From CALNZV01 sp942491115 (GTDB taxonomy: Bacteria > Desulfobacterota > Desulfobacteria > Desulfobacterales > UBA5852): 64,000 bases of DNA. Positions 1-8,976 of this stretch are shown here, one piece after another. Within the stretch, counting starts at the first letter, position 1, and each line of letters starts with the position of its first letter. Position numbers and translations under genes: made by a program. The stretch spans positions 372,001-436,000 of the forward strand of contig CALNZV010000001.1 of the NCBI GenBank assembly GCA_942491115.1, read 5' to 3'. The notes below the pieces were generated by a model, which was not told where the DNA came from, searched no databases, and saw nothing but the letters and a program-made list of their open reading frames with translations.

Positions 1-1
1 G

Positions 2-331
2 ACACCATTTCGAGGGCGGCGCTGCGGAGTAAGAATCGACATCGACGAACCCATTCTGCTTGAATCCGGAGGCGAAATGCTTCACGGCGCTGTGATGCTC
101 AATTACGGAGAACGGGGATTTTATTTCGAATCGGATATTGCACCGGAAGCAGGATCGGTAATCGGTATATGCACCGAGCAGTCCTTGAATGGCGGAAAGG
201 ATGGATCCGGTTGTCACGCGATCGTCCGCTGGTCCCGAAAGCTAAAAAAGGGCCGAGACGATTTTTCCTATGGCGGCGGAGCAGAATTTTTTAAAGGTCA
301 CTTCCCGTGGAGTTGCGACATGGGCGGCTGA
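2..331 (+). CDS. PilZ-like protein, 5' end outside the window
   Basis: The frame is open from base 2, so the real start lies left of the window; the first in-frame ATG (77) is probably internal, because the residues before it (CGVRIDIDEPILL) read as ordinary protein. The roughly 109 visible residues have the alternating beta-strand pattern of a PilZ domain, with a stretch MLNYGERGFYFESD where PilZ proteins carry their D/NxSxxG-type core. PilZ domains bind cyclic di-GMP and control motility or surface behaviour. The signature is degenerate and the N-terminal arginines cannot be checked, so the family call is tentative. A clearer PilZ protein lies at 18695-19135. Confidence 0.5.
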   Translation, partial: TPFRGRRCGVRIDIDEPILLESGGEMLHGAVMLNYGERGFYFESDIAPEAGSVIGICTEQSLNGGKDGSGCHAIVRWSRKLKKGRDDFSYGGGAEFFKGHFPWSCDMGG

Positions 332-415
332 CATCGATTCGAACCAACGTGCACGAAAACCCCTAACCGCTCAATGGGATCATGGCGTAAACCCAAAACC
401 ATGGAGAACGAGGAA

Positions 416-652
416 ATGAAACCCGTCAAAAAGGAAGCCATTTCTGAAAACGTCGCGGAATGTCTACCGGATTTCGTCCTTGAAAAAAGCCGCTCAATCG
501 ACTGCATCTGCCCAAAATGCGGCAGTATTCACCGCCTTAAATTGTTATGGACCGGGAGGGGAACCCCAAGAAAATTCTGTCCCATCTGCAAGCATTATTC
601 ATCTTCGATCAGTGATATGGAGCCATCCAGGGTTGTTCCGGCCTGTATGTAA
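416..652 (+). CDS. small zinc-ribbon protein, unknown function
   Basis: A 78-residue protein with two CPxC knuckles (CPKC and CPIC) about 24 residues apart, the layout of a treble-clef or rubredoxin-like zinc ribbon. I chose the ATG at 416 because a GAGG Shine-Dalgarno sits just before it; in-frame ATGs at 374 and 401 are alternatives. The N-terminal third is charged and probably disordered. It follows the PilZ-like gene by 84 bp on the same strand and may be co-transcribed with it. I do not recognise a named family; nucleic-acid or protein binding through the zinc ribbon is inference. Confidence 0.5.
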   Translation: MKPVKKEAISENVAECLPDFVLEKSRSIDCICPKCGSIHRLKLLWTGRGTPRKFCPICKHYSSSISDMEPSRVVPACM

Positions 653-1043
653 CGGGTGTCGGTAGCCTTTATAGACTAACGGCGGTGGTCTCCCGTCGGC
701 CATTCCCGGGCCGCTCTGTTCGATCCCATATCGGCCTCCATCTACAGCCGAAAACCGGTCTGTGGAGGGAGGCCCGCGGCCAAGTCACACCGTCAGGACA
801 CGGTTACCCCCTTTGGTTGCCCCAGCGGCTGGGCACAATCACCCTTCCTGATCAGTCAGTACTTCCTATCCAGATAATTTCTGTTGTTTCCATAGAAAAC
901 CAGCCTATCCTTTTTCTTTAAGGGGTTACCAAAAAAGTTCATAGGTCCAAAAACATGTTGAAAAAAAACCGCCGGTCTGCCTATTACCCTTTTCCCACGA
1001 CATGGATGTCATTCCGACCCCATCGAACCGGAGATGAAACGCC
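653..1043. other. intergenic region upstream of feoA
   Basis: No convincing gene. It holds a strong hairpin (733-774, listed separately) and becomes AT-richer from about 880, where the feoA promoter should lie. I could not pick out a Fur box or a clear -35/-10 pair by eye. GGAG at about 1031 is the likely feoA ribosome binding site. Confidence 0.5.
733..774. repeat. 15-bp imperfect inverted repeat (strong hairpin)
   Basis: GGCCTCCATCTACAG at 733-747 pairs with CTGTGGAGGGAGGCC at 760-774 around a 12-nt loop; as RNA this gives 13 Watson-Crick pairs, one G-U wobble and one mismatch. There is no U-run on either side, so it is not a standard intrinsic terminator. It could be a REP-like palindrome or part of a structured leader upstream of feoA. 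Confidence 0.55.
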
Positions 1044-1271
1044 ATGATGCTAAGTTCCATTAAAAAGGGAGAACGGGCCATTATTAAAAAAATCGGCGGC
1101 AACGGAGCCCTCCGCCAACGCATCCTTGAAATGGGATTGACCAAGGGAACTGAAATCTATGTAGAAAAATACGCCCCGCTGCGCGATCCCATGGAACTCA
1201 TCGTCAAGGGTTACCACATCTCACTTCGTGTGGAGGAAGCGGCACAGATTACTGTGGAGCCGATTGCATAG
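1044..1271 (+). CDS. feoA: ferrous iron transport protein A
   Basis: A 75-residue cytoplasmic SH3-like FeoA protein that supports the FeoB ferrous iron channel. The family pattern is visible: an early glycine-rich segment (IGGNGALRQRILEMGL), the KGTEIYVEKYAPLRDP strand pair, and a C-terminal IxLRxxEAxxIxVEP. The first of two adjacent ATGs is used; a GGAG motif precedes it. The stop codon at 1269-1271 is followed directly by the feoB ATG at 1272, so the two are translationally coupled. Expression under iron limitation or anoxia is expected from the family, but no operator was seen. Confidence 0.93.
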   Translation: MMLSSIKKGERAIIKKIGGNGALRQRILEMGLTKGTEIYVEKYAPLRDPMELIVKGYHISLRVEEAAQITVEPIA

Positions 1272-3455
1272 ATGGAATCCCCGAAACGACCGATCACCAT
1301 TGCCCTCGCCGGCAACCCAAATGCCGGGAAAACGACCATATTCAACAGTATTACCGGCACACGGCAAAAAGTCGGCAACTGGCCAGGCGTGACCGTCGAG
1401 AAAAAAGAGGGACGAATTTCGAAATGGGGTCATGATCTCAAAGTGATCGATTTGCCAGGTATTTACAGTTTGACCCCATTTTCTATCGAAGAGATTGTCG
1501 CAAGGGATTACATTCTGGAAGAAAAACCGGATGTGATCATCGATATCATCGATGCATCAAATCTCGAACGAAGCCTTTACCTGGCAACGCAATTGCGGGA
1601 GCTCAGCCAATGCCAGGTGTTATTTGCGCTGAACATGGTCGATCTGGCGAGATCCAAAGGCTATAAGATCGATTTTGAAAAATTGTCCGAATTGCTGGAC
1701 GTACCCGTTGTCACCACCGTCGGCAACCGGGAGCAGGGCATTGATGCACTTATCGAAAAAGCCGTCGCTCTCGCCCAAAAAGGCGAATGGGTTTCAACCG
1801 ATCGAAAGGTCAAATATTCAAAGGATATCGAGGCTGCCATCGACCGCCTGTGCAGGCTCCTTGAAAACTCGTCAGGCCCTTCCCTCCCCTATGACCGGCG
1901 CTGGACAGCGGTCAAGCTGCTTGAAAACGACCCCCTTGTCGGAAAGCGAATCCGACAGGCCTACAACGAGGGTGCCGACCGCATTTTCCAAGAAGCCGAC
2001 CATTCCAGGCAACTGCTCTCGGACCGATTTGACGAAGACCCGGAAATCGTCCTGACCGACGAACGGTACGGATTCATCGCCGGGATCATGAAGGAGATAT
2101 TCACCACCTCATCCCGTCAGCGGATAGACGCCTCCCGGGCAATCGACCGGGTCCTGACCAACCGGTTTCTTGGATTTCCAATCTTCATCTTTTTTATCTG
2201 GGCCATGTTTCAGCTCACCTTCGCTCTGGGCGCCTATCCGATGGATTGGATCGATTCCAGCGTCGGCGCTTTCGCTTCCATTCTACAAAACCAATTGCCG
2301 GATTCGCTGCTAAAAGACCTCCTGGTCAACGGGATCGTTGCGGGGGTTGGCAGCGTTATCGTTTTTCTACCCAACATCCTCATTCTGTTCTTCTGCATCG
2401 CCATTTTCGAGGACACGGGCTACATGTCCCGCGCGGCGTTTCTGATGGACCGGGTCATGCACCTGATCGGACTGCACGGAAAGTCGTTCATCCCCATGCT
2501 GATGGGCTTCGGGTGCAATGTGCCAGCAGTGATGGCCGCCAGAACTCTTGAAAGCGAAAAGGACCGGATCCTTACGATTCTGATTACCCCGTTCATGTCA
2601 TGCTCTGCCAAATTACCCGTCTACATCGTGCTGGCGGGAACTTTTTACGGCGCCCGGGCAGGGTCCATGATCTTTATGCTCTACCTCATCGGCATATCCA
2701 TGGCGATCGTCTCGGGTCGCCTATTTCGTTCCACCCTGCTTCGGGGTGCGGACGCCCCATTTGTGATGGAGCTTCCGCCCTATCGCGTGCCAATGGTAAA
2801 AAGCCTGCTCATCCATATGTGGGATCGTAGCAAGTTGTTTCTCAAAAAAATGGGGGGAATCATTCTGGTGGGGTCTATCATCATTTGGGCGCTTTCCTCA
2901 TTTCCCCAACTCGAGCAATACAGCCGGGACTACGATAGCGCCATCCAACAACTGCAGGCATCCGATGCCCCTGAATCAAACGGCAAAGCCCCCGCTGGCC
3001 CAGAAGCAGAGCGGCAAGCCCAGATCTCCCAACTCAAAATGGCCAGGAGCGCGGAGGAAACCGCTCACTCCTTCCTCGGACGCCTTGGTCGATTGATTGC
3101 GCCGGTTTTTTCGCCCCTGGGTATCGATTGGCGGGGAGGCATTTCGCTGCTGACGGGTTTCGTGGCTAAGGAAATCGTCGTCAGCACCTTAGGGGTGCTT
3201 CACGCGGTTGACACCGAATCGGATGGAGACGCTCTGCGGACAGCCCTCAGGCGCTCCGGAATGACTCCCCTGTCGGCCTTTGCCATGATGGTATTCGTCC
3301 TTCTTTATGTCCCCTGCCTGGCAACGGTGGCTACTATTCGCCGGGAGACCGGATCGATGGGATGGACGGCTTTCAGCGTGATCTACACCACTGCCGCGGC
3401 ATGGCTGTTGGGGTTTATTGTTTTTCAGGGGGGAACAGTCTTGGGGTTTTCATGA
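1272..3455 (+). CDS. feoB: ferrous iron transporter FeoB
   Basis: A 727-residue inner-membrane Fe(II) transporter with a cytosolic GTPase. In order: a G domain with P-loop GNPNAGKT (about residues 14-21), switch I GVTVE, DxxG as DLPGIYSL and NMVD as the G4 base-recognition motif; a helical spacer to about residue 290; then paired Gate domains with multiple membrane segments, including the conserved GFGCNVPA and MSCSAKLPVY cysteine motifs (about 415-450), and the C-terminal FVAKEIVVST motif. Length is normal for the family. It abuts feoA with no gap. An Ala/Glu/Gln-rich loop of about 45 residues near 555-600 is ordinary FeoB variation. Confidence 0.97.
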   Translation: MESPKRPITIALAGNPNAGKTTIFNSITGTRQKVGNWPGVTVEKKEGRISKWGHDLKVIDLPGIYSLTPFSIEEIVARDYILEEKPDVIIDIIDASNLERSLYLATQLRELSQCQVLFALNMVDLARSKGYKIDFEKLSELLDVPVVTTVGNREQGIDALIEKAVALAQKGEWVSTDRKVKYSKDIEAAIDRLCRLLENSSGPSLPYDRRWTAVKLLENDPLVGKRIRQAYNEGADRIFQEADHSRQLLSDRFDEDPEIVLTDERYGFIAGIMKEIFTTSSRQRIDASRAIDRVLTNRFLGFPIFIFFIWAMFQLTFALGAYPMDWIDSSVGAFASILQNQLPDSLLKDLLVNGIVAGVGSVIVFLPNILILFFCIAIFEDTGYMSRAAFLMDRVMHLIGLHGKSFIPMLMGFGCNVPAVMAARTLESEKDRILTILITPFMSCSAKLPVYIVLAGTFYGARAGSMIFMLYLIGISMAIVSGRLFRSTLLRGADAPFVMELPPYRVPMVKSLLIHMWDRSKLFLKKMGGIILVGSIIIWALSSFPQLEQYSRDYDSAIQQLQASDAPESNGKAPAGPEAERQAQISQLKMARSAEETAHSFLGRLGRLIAPVFSPLGIDWRGGISLLTGFVAKEIVVSTLGVLHAVDTESDGDALRTALRRSGMTPLSAFAMMVFVLLYVPCLATVATIRRETGSMGWTAFSVIYTTAAAWLLGFIVFQGGTVLGFS

Positions 3456-3518
3456 GATGAAACGAGGTAAAATCAACGGCTGGCATCCGGTGGACGTTTG
3501 AGGAAGCCCCTCCTAAGC

Positions 3519-3737
3519 CTATCGCACCACAATTTTCTGGGCCATACCGCGCCCTAAAACCAGGCGGCATCCCTTCACCTCGACGATAAAAGGCCCGTTG
3601 CGGGTGTTATTGACCACCACCAGTTCGACTCCGGGGATCAAGCCCATGGCGGCAAGCCGATGGGCCAACCCGCCACCCGCCCGAACGGATGCCAGTTGAA
3701 CCGTGCTGCCTTCGGAAGCCATCGCCAGGGGTATCAT
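3519..3737 (-). CDS. second FeoA-domain protein
   Basis: A 72-residue FeoA-family SH3-like protein with AHRLAAMGLIPG and a C-terminal RLVLGRGMAQKIVV strand. It is transcribed toward feoB (convergent, 63 bp apart), so it is not part of the feoAB transcript. GGGAGG about 10 nt upstream of the ATG supports the start. FeoA-only proteins can help FeoB or serve as the DNA-independent module of DtxR-like regulators; which applies here cannot be told. Its closeness to feoB suggests a role in iron uptake. Confidence 0.85.
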   Translation of the reverse strand: MIPLAMASEGSTVQLASVRAGGGLAHRLAAMGLIPGVELVVVNNTRNGPFIVEVKGCRLVLGRGMAQKIVVR

Positions 3738-3869
3738 GGATCAAAACCCTCCCAGGGGTCACCGGCGCGCTGGGAATGTATGGATTTGCCAGCACACCTA
3801 ACTTTCGGTGTGCCGAACTCAATATGGCGAGACCGACATAAAGTCAAGCCATTTCGACACATCGATCGG

Positions 3870-5267
3870 TCATGACGGTTTTTTCAATGTCAATCTGGCC
3901 ACGGATTCAATATGCCAGGTGTGGGGGAACAGATCCACCGGCTGCACCTCGCAAACCCGATAGCGGTCCCGCATCAGGGCCACGTCCCTCGCAAGGGTGG
4001 CCGGGTTACAGGACACATAGACAATTTTCTCTGGTGCCAGTTCAAGTATCCGGCCGACCACTTCTTTGTGCATGCCGTCCCTCGGAGGATCGATGATCAT
4101 CACATCGGGCGTATCCGACAGGCGGTTCAGCCGATCTCGAATATCTCCCAAAATAAACTGACAATTGGACACGCCATTCAAATCGGCATTGACTTGGGCA
4201 TCTCTCACCGCACTCTCGACAATTTCCATTCCGATAACGCTGCCGGCCGCCTCCGATAAATAGATGGAAATGGTGCCCGTTCCGCAATACAGGTCCACCA
4301 GCCGCTCCCCTCCCGTCAATCGGGCGTAGTGTTTGACGGTCTCGTAAAGACGGAGGGCACCCGCCGTATTGGTTTGAAAGAAGGAGTTGGCCGATATCGC
4401 AAACTCGAATCTGCCGATTCGGTCTTTGATGGCGGCTTCACCGGCTAAGCCGATCTCCCTCTCCCCAAAGGCGACCCCCGCTTTCCTGGCTGTAATGTTG
4501 TTGACCACCGATATGACGGCCGGGTATTTCTCTATGAGTCGGTCGGCAATCGGCTGGACGACTTCCGGCCGGTCGGCGGATGTGATCAAATTGACCATCC
4601 ACCGGTCATAGGCCGCCGAATGGCGTAGCATGAGAAATCGCCAGAATCCCTCATGGGATTTCAGCCCGTAGGCCGGCATCCCCGAAGCCTTCATCCACCG
4701 GCGACCATCCGAGAGGATGCGGTTGCCGAGATCCGGCTGGAGCAGGCAAGCGGAAATGTCCAATACTTTGTAATAGGTTCCGGGGACATGAAGCCCCAAG
4801 GCAAAATCGGTTTCCACACCCGGCGTGCCCATTTCATGGGTCATCAGCCATCGACGATCGGCGCAGGAGAACTCCATTTTATTCCGGTAGCCAAACAGTG
4901 CCTTGGACGGCAGAGTCTTATGGACGGGGACATCGTCGATTCCCCCGATATGTTTTAGGGCGTCGGACACATGCTGGCGCTTGTATTCGACCTGGCGATC
5001 ATAATCCAAAAACTGCCATTTACATCCGCCGCAGCTGCCGCTGTAAGGGCAGGGCGCCTCGACCCGATCCATGGACGGTTCGAGCAACGCCAAGAGCCGG
5101 GCCTCCGCGTAATTTTTCTTCTTTCGACACACCCTCGCTCGCACGCGGTCTCCCGGAACAGCTTGATCGACAAAAAGGGCAAAGCCATCAACACGGCACA
5201 GACCTTTTCCACCAAAGGCAAGATCGGTGATATCGATCTCCAGCTCCTGTCCTTTTTTAATTCCCAT
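3870..5267 (-). CDS. rlmD: 23S rRNA (uracil-C5)-methyltransferase, RlmD/RumA type
   Basis: A 465-residue SAM-dependent RNA methyltransferase of the TrmA/RlmD family. An N-terminal TRAM beta-barrel (about 1-60) is followed by the iron-sulfur cysteine cluster CPYSGSCGGC (about 73-82, with a further Cys at about 178), then a C-terminal Rossmann domain with the SAM motif DLYCGTGTISI, the base-binding IIDPPRDG and the catalytic-cysteine loop VYVSCNPATLARD. These features fit m5U formation in 23S rRNA; whether the target is U1939 (RlmD) or another site cannot be read from sequence. It is divergent from the hydrolase at 5368. Confidence 0.92.
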   Translation of the reverse strand: MGIKKGQELEIDITDLAFGGKGLCRVDGFALFVDQAVPGDRVRARVCRKKKNYAEARLLALLEPSMDRVEAPCPYSGSCGGCKWQFLDYDRQVEYKRQHVSDALKHIGGIDDVPVHKTLPSKALFGYRNKMEFSCADRRWLMTHEMGTPGVETDFALGLHVPGTYYKVLDISACLLQPDLGNRILSDGRRWMKASGMPAYGLKSHEGFWRFLMLRHSAAYDRWMVNLITSADRPEVVQPIADRLIEKYPAVISVVNNITARKAGVAFGEREIGLAGEAAIKDRIGRFEFAISANSFFQTNTAGALRLYETVKHYARLTGGERLVDLYCGTGTISIYLSEAAGSVIGMEIVESAVRDAQVNADLNGVSNCQFILGDIRDRLNRLSDTPDVMIIDPPRDGMHKEVVGRILELAPEKIVYVSCNPATLARDVALMRDRYRVCEVQPVDLFPHTWHIESVARLTLKKPS

Positions 5268-5306
5268 TTAACCTCCAACCCGTTAAAATACGGCATTGCC
5301 CACAGC

Positions 5307-5325
5307 AACCCAGAGGCTCTGGGTT
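5307..5325. promoter_or_regulatory. perfect palindrome between two divergent genes
   Basis: AACCCAGAG and CTCTGGGTT flank a single central base, a 9-bp perfect inverted repeat in the short space between the divergent rlmD and hydrolase genes. Position and symmetry suggest an operator or a short hairpin. No regulator is known for it. Confidence 0.3.
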
Positions 5326-5367
5326 ATACAGTCGATCCGACAGAAGGTAAAGAAGCGGTTCCGCGTC

Positions 5368-6084
5368 ATGACAGCCTCTTTTCATCAGGAAACGATAACG
5401 TTCACGGCAGACGACCATCGCCTCGTCGGTGTCTTGCACTTGCCGGCCGGTGCTCCCATGGGAACGGTCATCGGCTCCCATGGTCTGTTCAGTTCGGGAG
5501 CGTCCCCCAAGCAACTGGAATTGGCCCAATGGTGCAACCGGTCCTGCCTGGCCTATTTCAGGTTCGATCACCGTGGATGCGGGTCGAGCAGCGGCGACTT
5601 TGAAACCGTTACCAGTCTTTCGGGCCGCAGAATGGATCTTGAAATGGCGGCGGAGCTGGTGCGTCGGCGATCCGATACCGGCCAAGGCATCAGCCTCTTC
5701 GGCTCCAGTTTGGGCGGTGCGGTCTGCCTGGCGGCGGCGGATGCCATCCGCCCTGATCGCATCGTCACCATTGCCGCCCCGATCCGCAGTGAATCCATCA
5801 TTGAAAGAGGACACAGTGATCTGTCGATACCGGACGGGTTTAGAAAACCCCGTCTACAGTTCGATCTTACCGACCGTCTTGCCAGGATTTGCGGACTGCT
5901 GGTCGTCCATGGAGATCTCGATGAAACGATTCCGGTCTCCCAGGCGTTTGAACTGCATCGGGGGGTTTCCAAACCAAAAGAACTGATCATCAACGAAGGC
6001 GGCGATCACCGCATGAGCCGTCGGGACCATCAGATCCGGTTCTTGGAAGCATCGACACAGTGGTTCCTTTCCTGTTCGCGATGA
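5368..6084 (+). CDS. alpha/beta hydrolase (serine hydrolase)
   Basis: A 238-residue alpha/beta-hydrolase fold protein, probably a cytoplasmic esterase, lipase or peptidase-like enzyme. Visible features: the oxyanion strand GTVIGSHGLFSSG, the nucleophile elbow LFGSSLGGAV (Ser in GxSxG), the acid in VVHGDLDETIP and the catalytic His in GGDHRMS. An open frame extends upstream to 5296, but the family pattern begins at the ATG at 5368 (MTASFHQETITF), which I prefer. Substrate unknown. Confidence 0.85.
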   Translation: MTASFHQETITFTADDHRLVGVLHLPAGAPMGTVIGSHGLFSSGASPKQLELAQWCNRSCLAYFRFDHRGCGSSSGDFETVTSLSGRRMDLEMAAELVRRRSDTGQGISLFGSSLGGAVCLAAADAIRPDRIVTIAAPIRSESIIERGHSDLSIPDGFRKPRLQFDLTDRLARICGLLVVHGDLDETIPVSQAFELHRGVSKPKELIINEGGDHRMSRRDHQIRFLEASTQWFLSCSR

Positions 6085-6262
6085 AACCGCAGGCCCTGTG
6101 GACGGTCCCCTCCCAGCAGGCTATCCGGGTGCAGTCCCCCACAGAAGCGCATCGAAGGTTTCGGTATGCGGTTGACTTTGGCTCTGGCGATGGCAGCTTT
6201 GCCATGATGAACGAGACCTGATCTCCGGCACGAAGTCTGCCATCAACACGAGAGGTGCCCAG

Positions 6263-6598
6263 ATGAACGATCTCAGAATTGCACGCCTCAGTCAAAAAGA
6301 TATCGAAGCGATCCGGGAATGCGAAAAAACCTTGGATAGCGCTGTTTGCCTGGTGGCGGTCGAAAAAGGGCAAGCGCTCTACGTCCTGGAAGCCAAACTA
6401 GGACCGAATCAGTGGCAACGAATTGACCACGTCTATCCGGAAATCGAAGGGATTTCGGCTTATTTCTCAGACCCTGAAGCGGCCAAATCCGCTAAATCAA
6501 GCCTCAAGACATTTCTGCTTTCCGGAAAGGCCCGCTCCCTCGTCAAGCGTCCGATTCGAATCCGGCTGAGCGTTCCGATGACTGACGAAGAGGACTGA
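6263..6598 (+). CDS. conserved-looking hypothetical protein, 111 aa
   Basis: A soluble, mixed-charge 111-residue protein without signal peptide or membrane segment. The first half reads like an alpha-beta domain (DIEAIRECEKTLDSAVCLVA) and the C-terminus is basic, then acidic. AGAGG lies 9-10 nt before the ATG. It converges with the amidohydrolase gene, with 9 bp between the stop codons. I do not recognise a family. Confidence 0.6.
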   Translation: MNDLRIARLSQKDIEAIRECEKTLDSAVCLVAVEKGQALYVLEAKLGPNQWQRIDHVYPEIEGISAYFSDPEAAKSAKSSLKTFLLSGKARSLVKRPIRIRLSVPMTDEED

Positions 6599-6607
6599 TG
6601 AAGAGAG

Positions 6608-7807
6608 TCACACCGGCAGGATGCGCCCCTCCACCACATGAAGCCGGATTGCCGACAGGCTTTTCGGCAGGTCTTCCGGCGGCCCGGCCACAATCAGAAA
6701 TGTCGCCGAAAAGCCGTTGCCGATGATTCCCAGGTCATCTATTCCCGACAATGCCGCTCCTGCCCTGGTGGCGGCATGGACGACTTCCGGCAGAGACAGC
6801 CCGGCCTCAGCCAAAAGAGCCATCTCTCCAAGAACACCCTCTCCGTGGTGAACGCCCATGGATCCGGCATCCGTGCCGAGCAATAGGGGAACTCCGATCC
6901 GATGTCCCTGCCTGACCTGATCGAGCTGATGCTCGAGGTTTCGCCGGCACACATCGGCCTCGAGGCCGGCTAAACGTCTCTCATCCGCATAAGCCTTCAT
7001 CGGCATCAGGGTCGGCACCCAAACCGTTTGCCTATCGGCCATGCGTTCCAGGTTGGCCCTTCCCATAAAATAGCCGTGCTCCACGGAATGGCAGCCTGCA
7101 TCCACGGCTGAACCCACAGGAATCTCACCGTTGGCATGCACCATGACCCTGAGGCGCCTGTCTTTGGCGGCTTGAACCGCCGCTTTCAAGACGGCAATCG
7201 AAAATTGCGGCGCGGTCTGGCGCCCGAAGACCGTCAGGCTGTTGAGCCCCGAATTCACGATCTTGATATGGTCCGAGGGCTCCTTGCAGCGGGCGATCGC
7301 TTCTCCCAGGGAATAACCATTGGACGGTGTCCGGCCGATCAAACGGCCGTAGCGGTTAATCTGCCGCCAGGCTTTTCCCGGAGATCGGACCCGTACCGCC
7401 GTCGAGGCGCGTCGTGGGCGTTCATGCCGGTAGCGAAGCGCATAGCCGCCGTAGTCGCCACCGTCCCTCACCAGAATCACCCCCCATCGGCGGTGTTGGG
7501 TCAGATGGGCATCGATCACCGGGGCCAGATACGAGAAGGATTCGTTCAACTGACGGCAACGGACCGCTTCATCAGTGGTGCCGGACATTATCAGGTGAAC
7601 GTGGCTGTCCACGAGACCCGGGATCAGGGTGTGCCCGCTGACATCCATCGTCTGGGGGTCCTGACGGTCCTCATTTTCCGCTGGGCGGACCTCGCTAATC
7701 CTTCCGTTATCGAAGGCGACCAGCCGATTCCTCAGAATAGGGCTGCCGCTGCCGTCGATCACCCATCCAACAATTAGTTTCAAAGAGCGGTTTGATGAAG
7801 TTCTCAT
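6608..7807 (-). CDS. imidazolonepropionase-like amidohydrolase
   Basis: A 399-residue metal-dependent amidohydrolase (TIM barrel). It shows the N-terminal beta-sandwich, the metal motif DSHVHL, then MVHANGEIP, HSVEHGYFM and the late aspartate LLLGTDAGSMGVHHGEG. The order matches the imidazolonepropionase-related branch (prolidase-type Xaa-Pro or organophosphate hydrolases). Its start overlaps the stop of the upstream hydrolase by 4 bp (ATGA), so the two are translationally coupled and may act on the same substrate class. Actual substrate unknown. Confidence 0.85.
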   Translation of the reverse strand: MRTSSNRSLKLIVGWVIDGSGSPILRNRLVAFDNGRISEVRPAENEDRQDPQTMDVSGHTLIPGLVDSHVHLIMSGTTDEAVRCRQLNESFSYLAPVIDAHLTQHRRWGVILVRDGGDYGGYALRYRHERPRRASTAVRVRSPGKAWRQINRYGRLIGRTPSNGYSLGEAIARCKEPSDHIKIVNSGLNSLTVFGRQTAPQFSIAVLKAAVQAAKDRRLRVMVHANGEIPVGSAVDAGCHSVEHGYFMGRANLERMADRQTVWVPTLMPMKAYADERRLAGLEADVCRRNLEHQLDQVRQGHRIGVPLLLGTDAGSMGVHHGEGVLGEMALLAEAGLSLPEVVHAATRAGAALSGIDDLGIIGNGFSATFLIVAGPPEDLPKSLSAIRLHVVEGRILPV

Positions 7808-8667
7808 ATCCCTTCCCTCGGCTCGGCGGGATAGCCTCGATTCTTCAGGAATCGCGATATCCGGATGGGTGTGCCCCGCACCTGAAACGAGGTGGAATGC
7901 CGAGCCCCAGGGGCAATAAACAGGCTGACTTGTCCGGATTTGAATGCACCTGAAAGCTGCCTGGCAAACCGCTGGGGGAATCGGTGGTCGTTTTCCCCGT
8001 GGACGATCATCACCGGCATGGCGACATGGCCGGCCATCCGGCGGGGGCTCAACAGATCCAAGAAACCCTTGTAGAAGACATTCAGAACGACCACGATCGC
8101 GGGACCAAACAGTGTCCCCAGCAGTCTGTTGCCCCAGCGATACAGATGAATCAGGGCGTCACGGGTATCGAAGTAGACCGCTTCTAAGAAAAGAAGCCGG
8201 ACGCGATCCGGGTTTCTGACCGCCGCAATGATGGCACCGCCGGAACCGGCGGAGTGTCCGTACAGCAGAACCGGTTCCTCAATCCAGTCCAGAACCGATT
8301 CGATGTCTTCACAAAAGCTCATGACGCTGACGGCGGCCAGAGCGCTCGAATTGCCATGGTCTCTGGAGCTATGCATGATGGTGGTATACCCCCAACGGGC
8401 AAAAACCCTGGCACGGCCAACCATGCGATCCCGGTTGCGTCCCCATCCGTGGGCCAGCACGATCCCAAGGCCATTCGGCCGGTCCGGGGTGACCCGCCAT
8501 ACTTCCAGCCAGCCGCCGTCAGCTGCAGGGATGACGACATCCTCGACCCTCCCCCAATCGGGCCGGTCGACGACCGGCATCCGGGGGATCCGCTGAAGAC
8601 CGTAGCTCAGGATCAGGGCCACCGTTAGGTAGGAGACACCTGAAAAAAAAACCAATGACAGCCACAT
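7804..8667 (-). CDS. membrane-anchored alpha/beta hydrolase
   Basis: A 287-residue hydrolase with an N-terminal hydrophobic segment (about residues 3-22) that likely anchors it in the inner membrane or acts as a signal. The alpha/beta fold follows: LAHGWGRNRDRM oxyanion region, YGHSAGSGGA nucleophile elbow, VHGENDHRFP acid and GARHSTSF histidine. It is the first gene of a two-gene unit with the amidohydrolase (ATGA overlap at 7804-7807). Function beyond ester or amide hydrolysis is unknown. Confidence 0.82.
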   Translation of the reverse strand: MWLSLVFFSGVSYLTVALILSYGLQRIPRMPVVDRPDWGRVEDVVIPAADGGWLEVWRVTPDRPNGLGIVLAHGWGRNRDRMVGRARVFARWGYTTIMHSSRDHGNSSALAAVSVMSFCEDIESVLDWIEEPVLLYGHSAGSGGAIIAAVRNPDRVRLLFLEAVYFDTRDALIHLYRWGNRLLGTLFGPAIVVVLNVFYKGFLDLLSPRRMAGHVAMPVMIVHGENDHRFPQRFARQLSGAFKSGQVSLFIAPGARHSTSFQVRGTPIRISRFLKNRGYPAEPREGI

Positions 8668-8976
8668 TTCCGGTTTATCCTTTTGTTTGTAAGCGATTAG
8701 TCCTTTAGCGGAAGGCGGGCGGACCCGTTGGCGTCGGTGAATGATTCCTTGACGTTCCGGCTTGGCGGCAAAGAGTTTCCTTATCCGATTCGAGGGGTTA
8801 TTGCTCGATGTGGATCCCCATGGTGCCAGTCACCGACACCCGCTAACCCTTTCCTAACATTTGGGGTATAGGGGTAGCGAGACCGTTATAGAGTCTCGCG
8901 CTTATATACCTACTTTTTTTGCACAGCGAACAAACGGATCTTCGATCAACTGCTAATCCGACATGGACTATAACCA
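8668..8976. other. intergenic region with a hairpin
   Basis: No gene seen. GCGAGAC (8877-8883) pairs with GTCTCGC (8893-8899) around a 9-nt loop. On the plus strand a T7 run appears 14 nt after the stem, too far for a classical terminator. The rest should hold the promoter of the minus-strand hydrolase. Confidence 0.4.
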
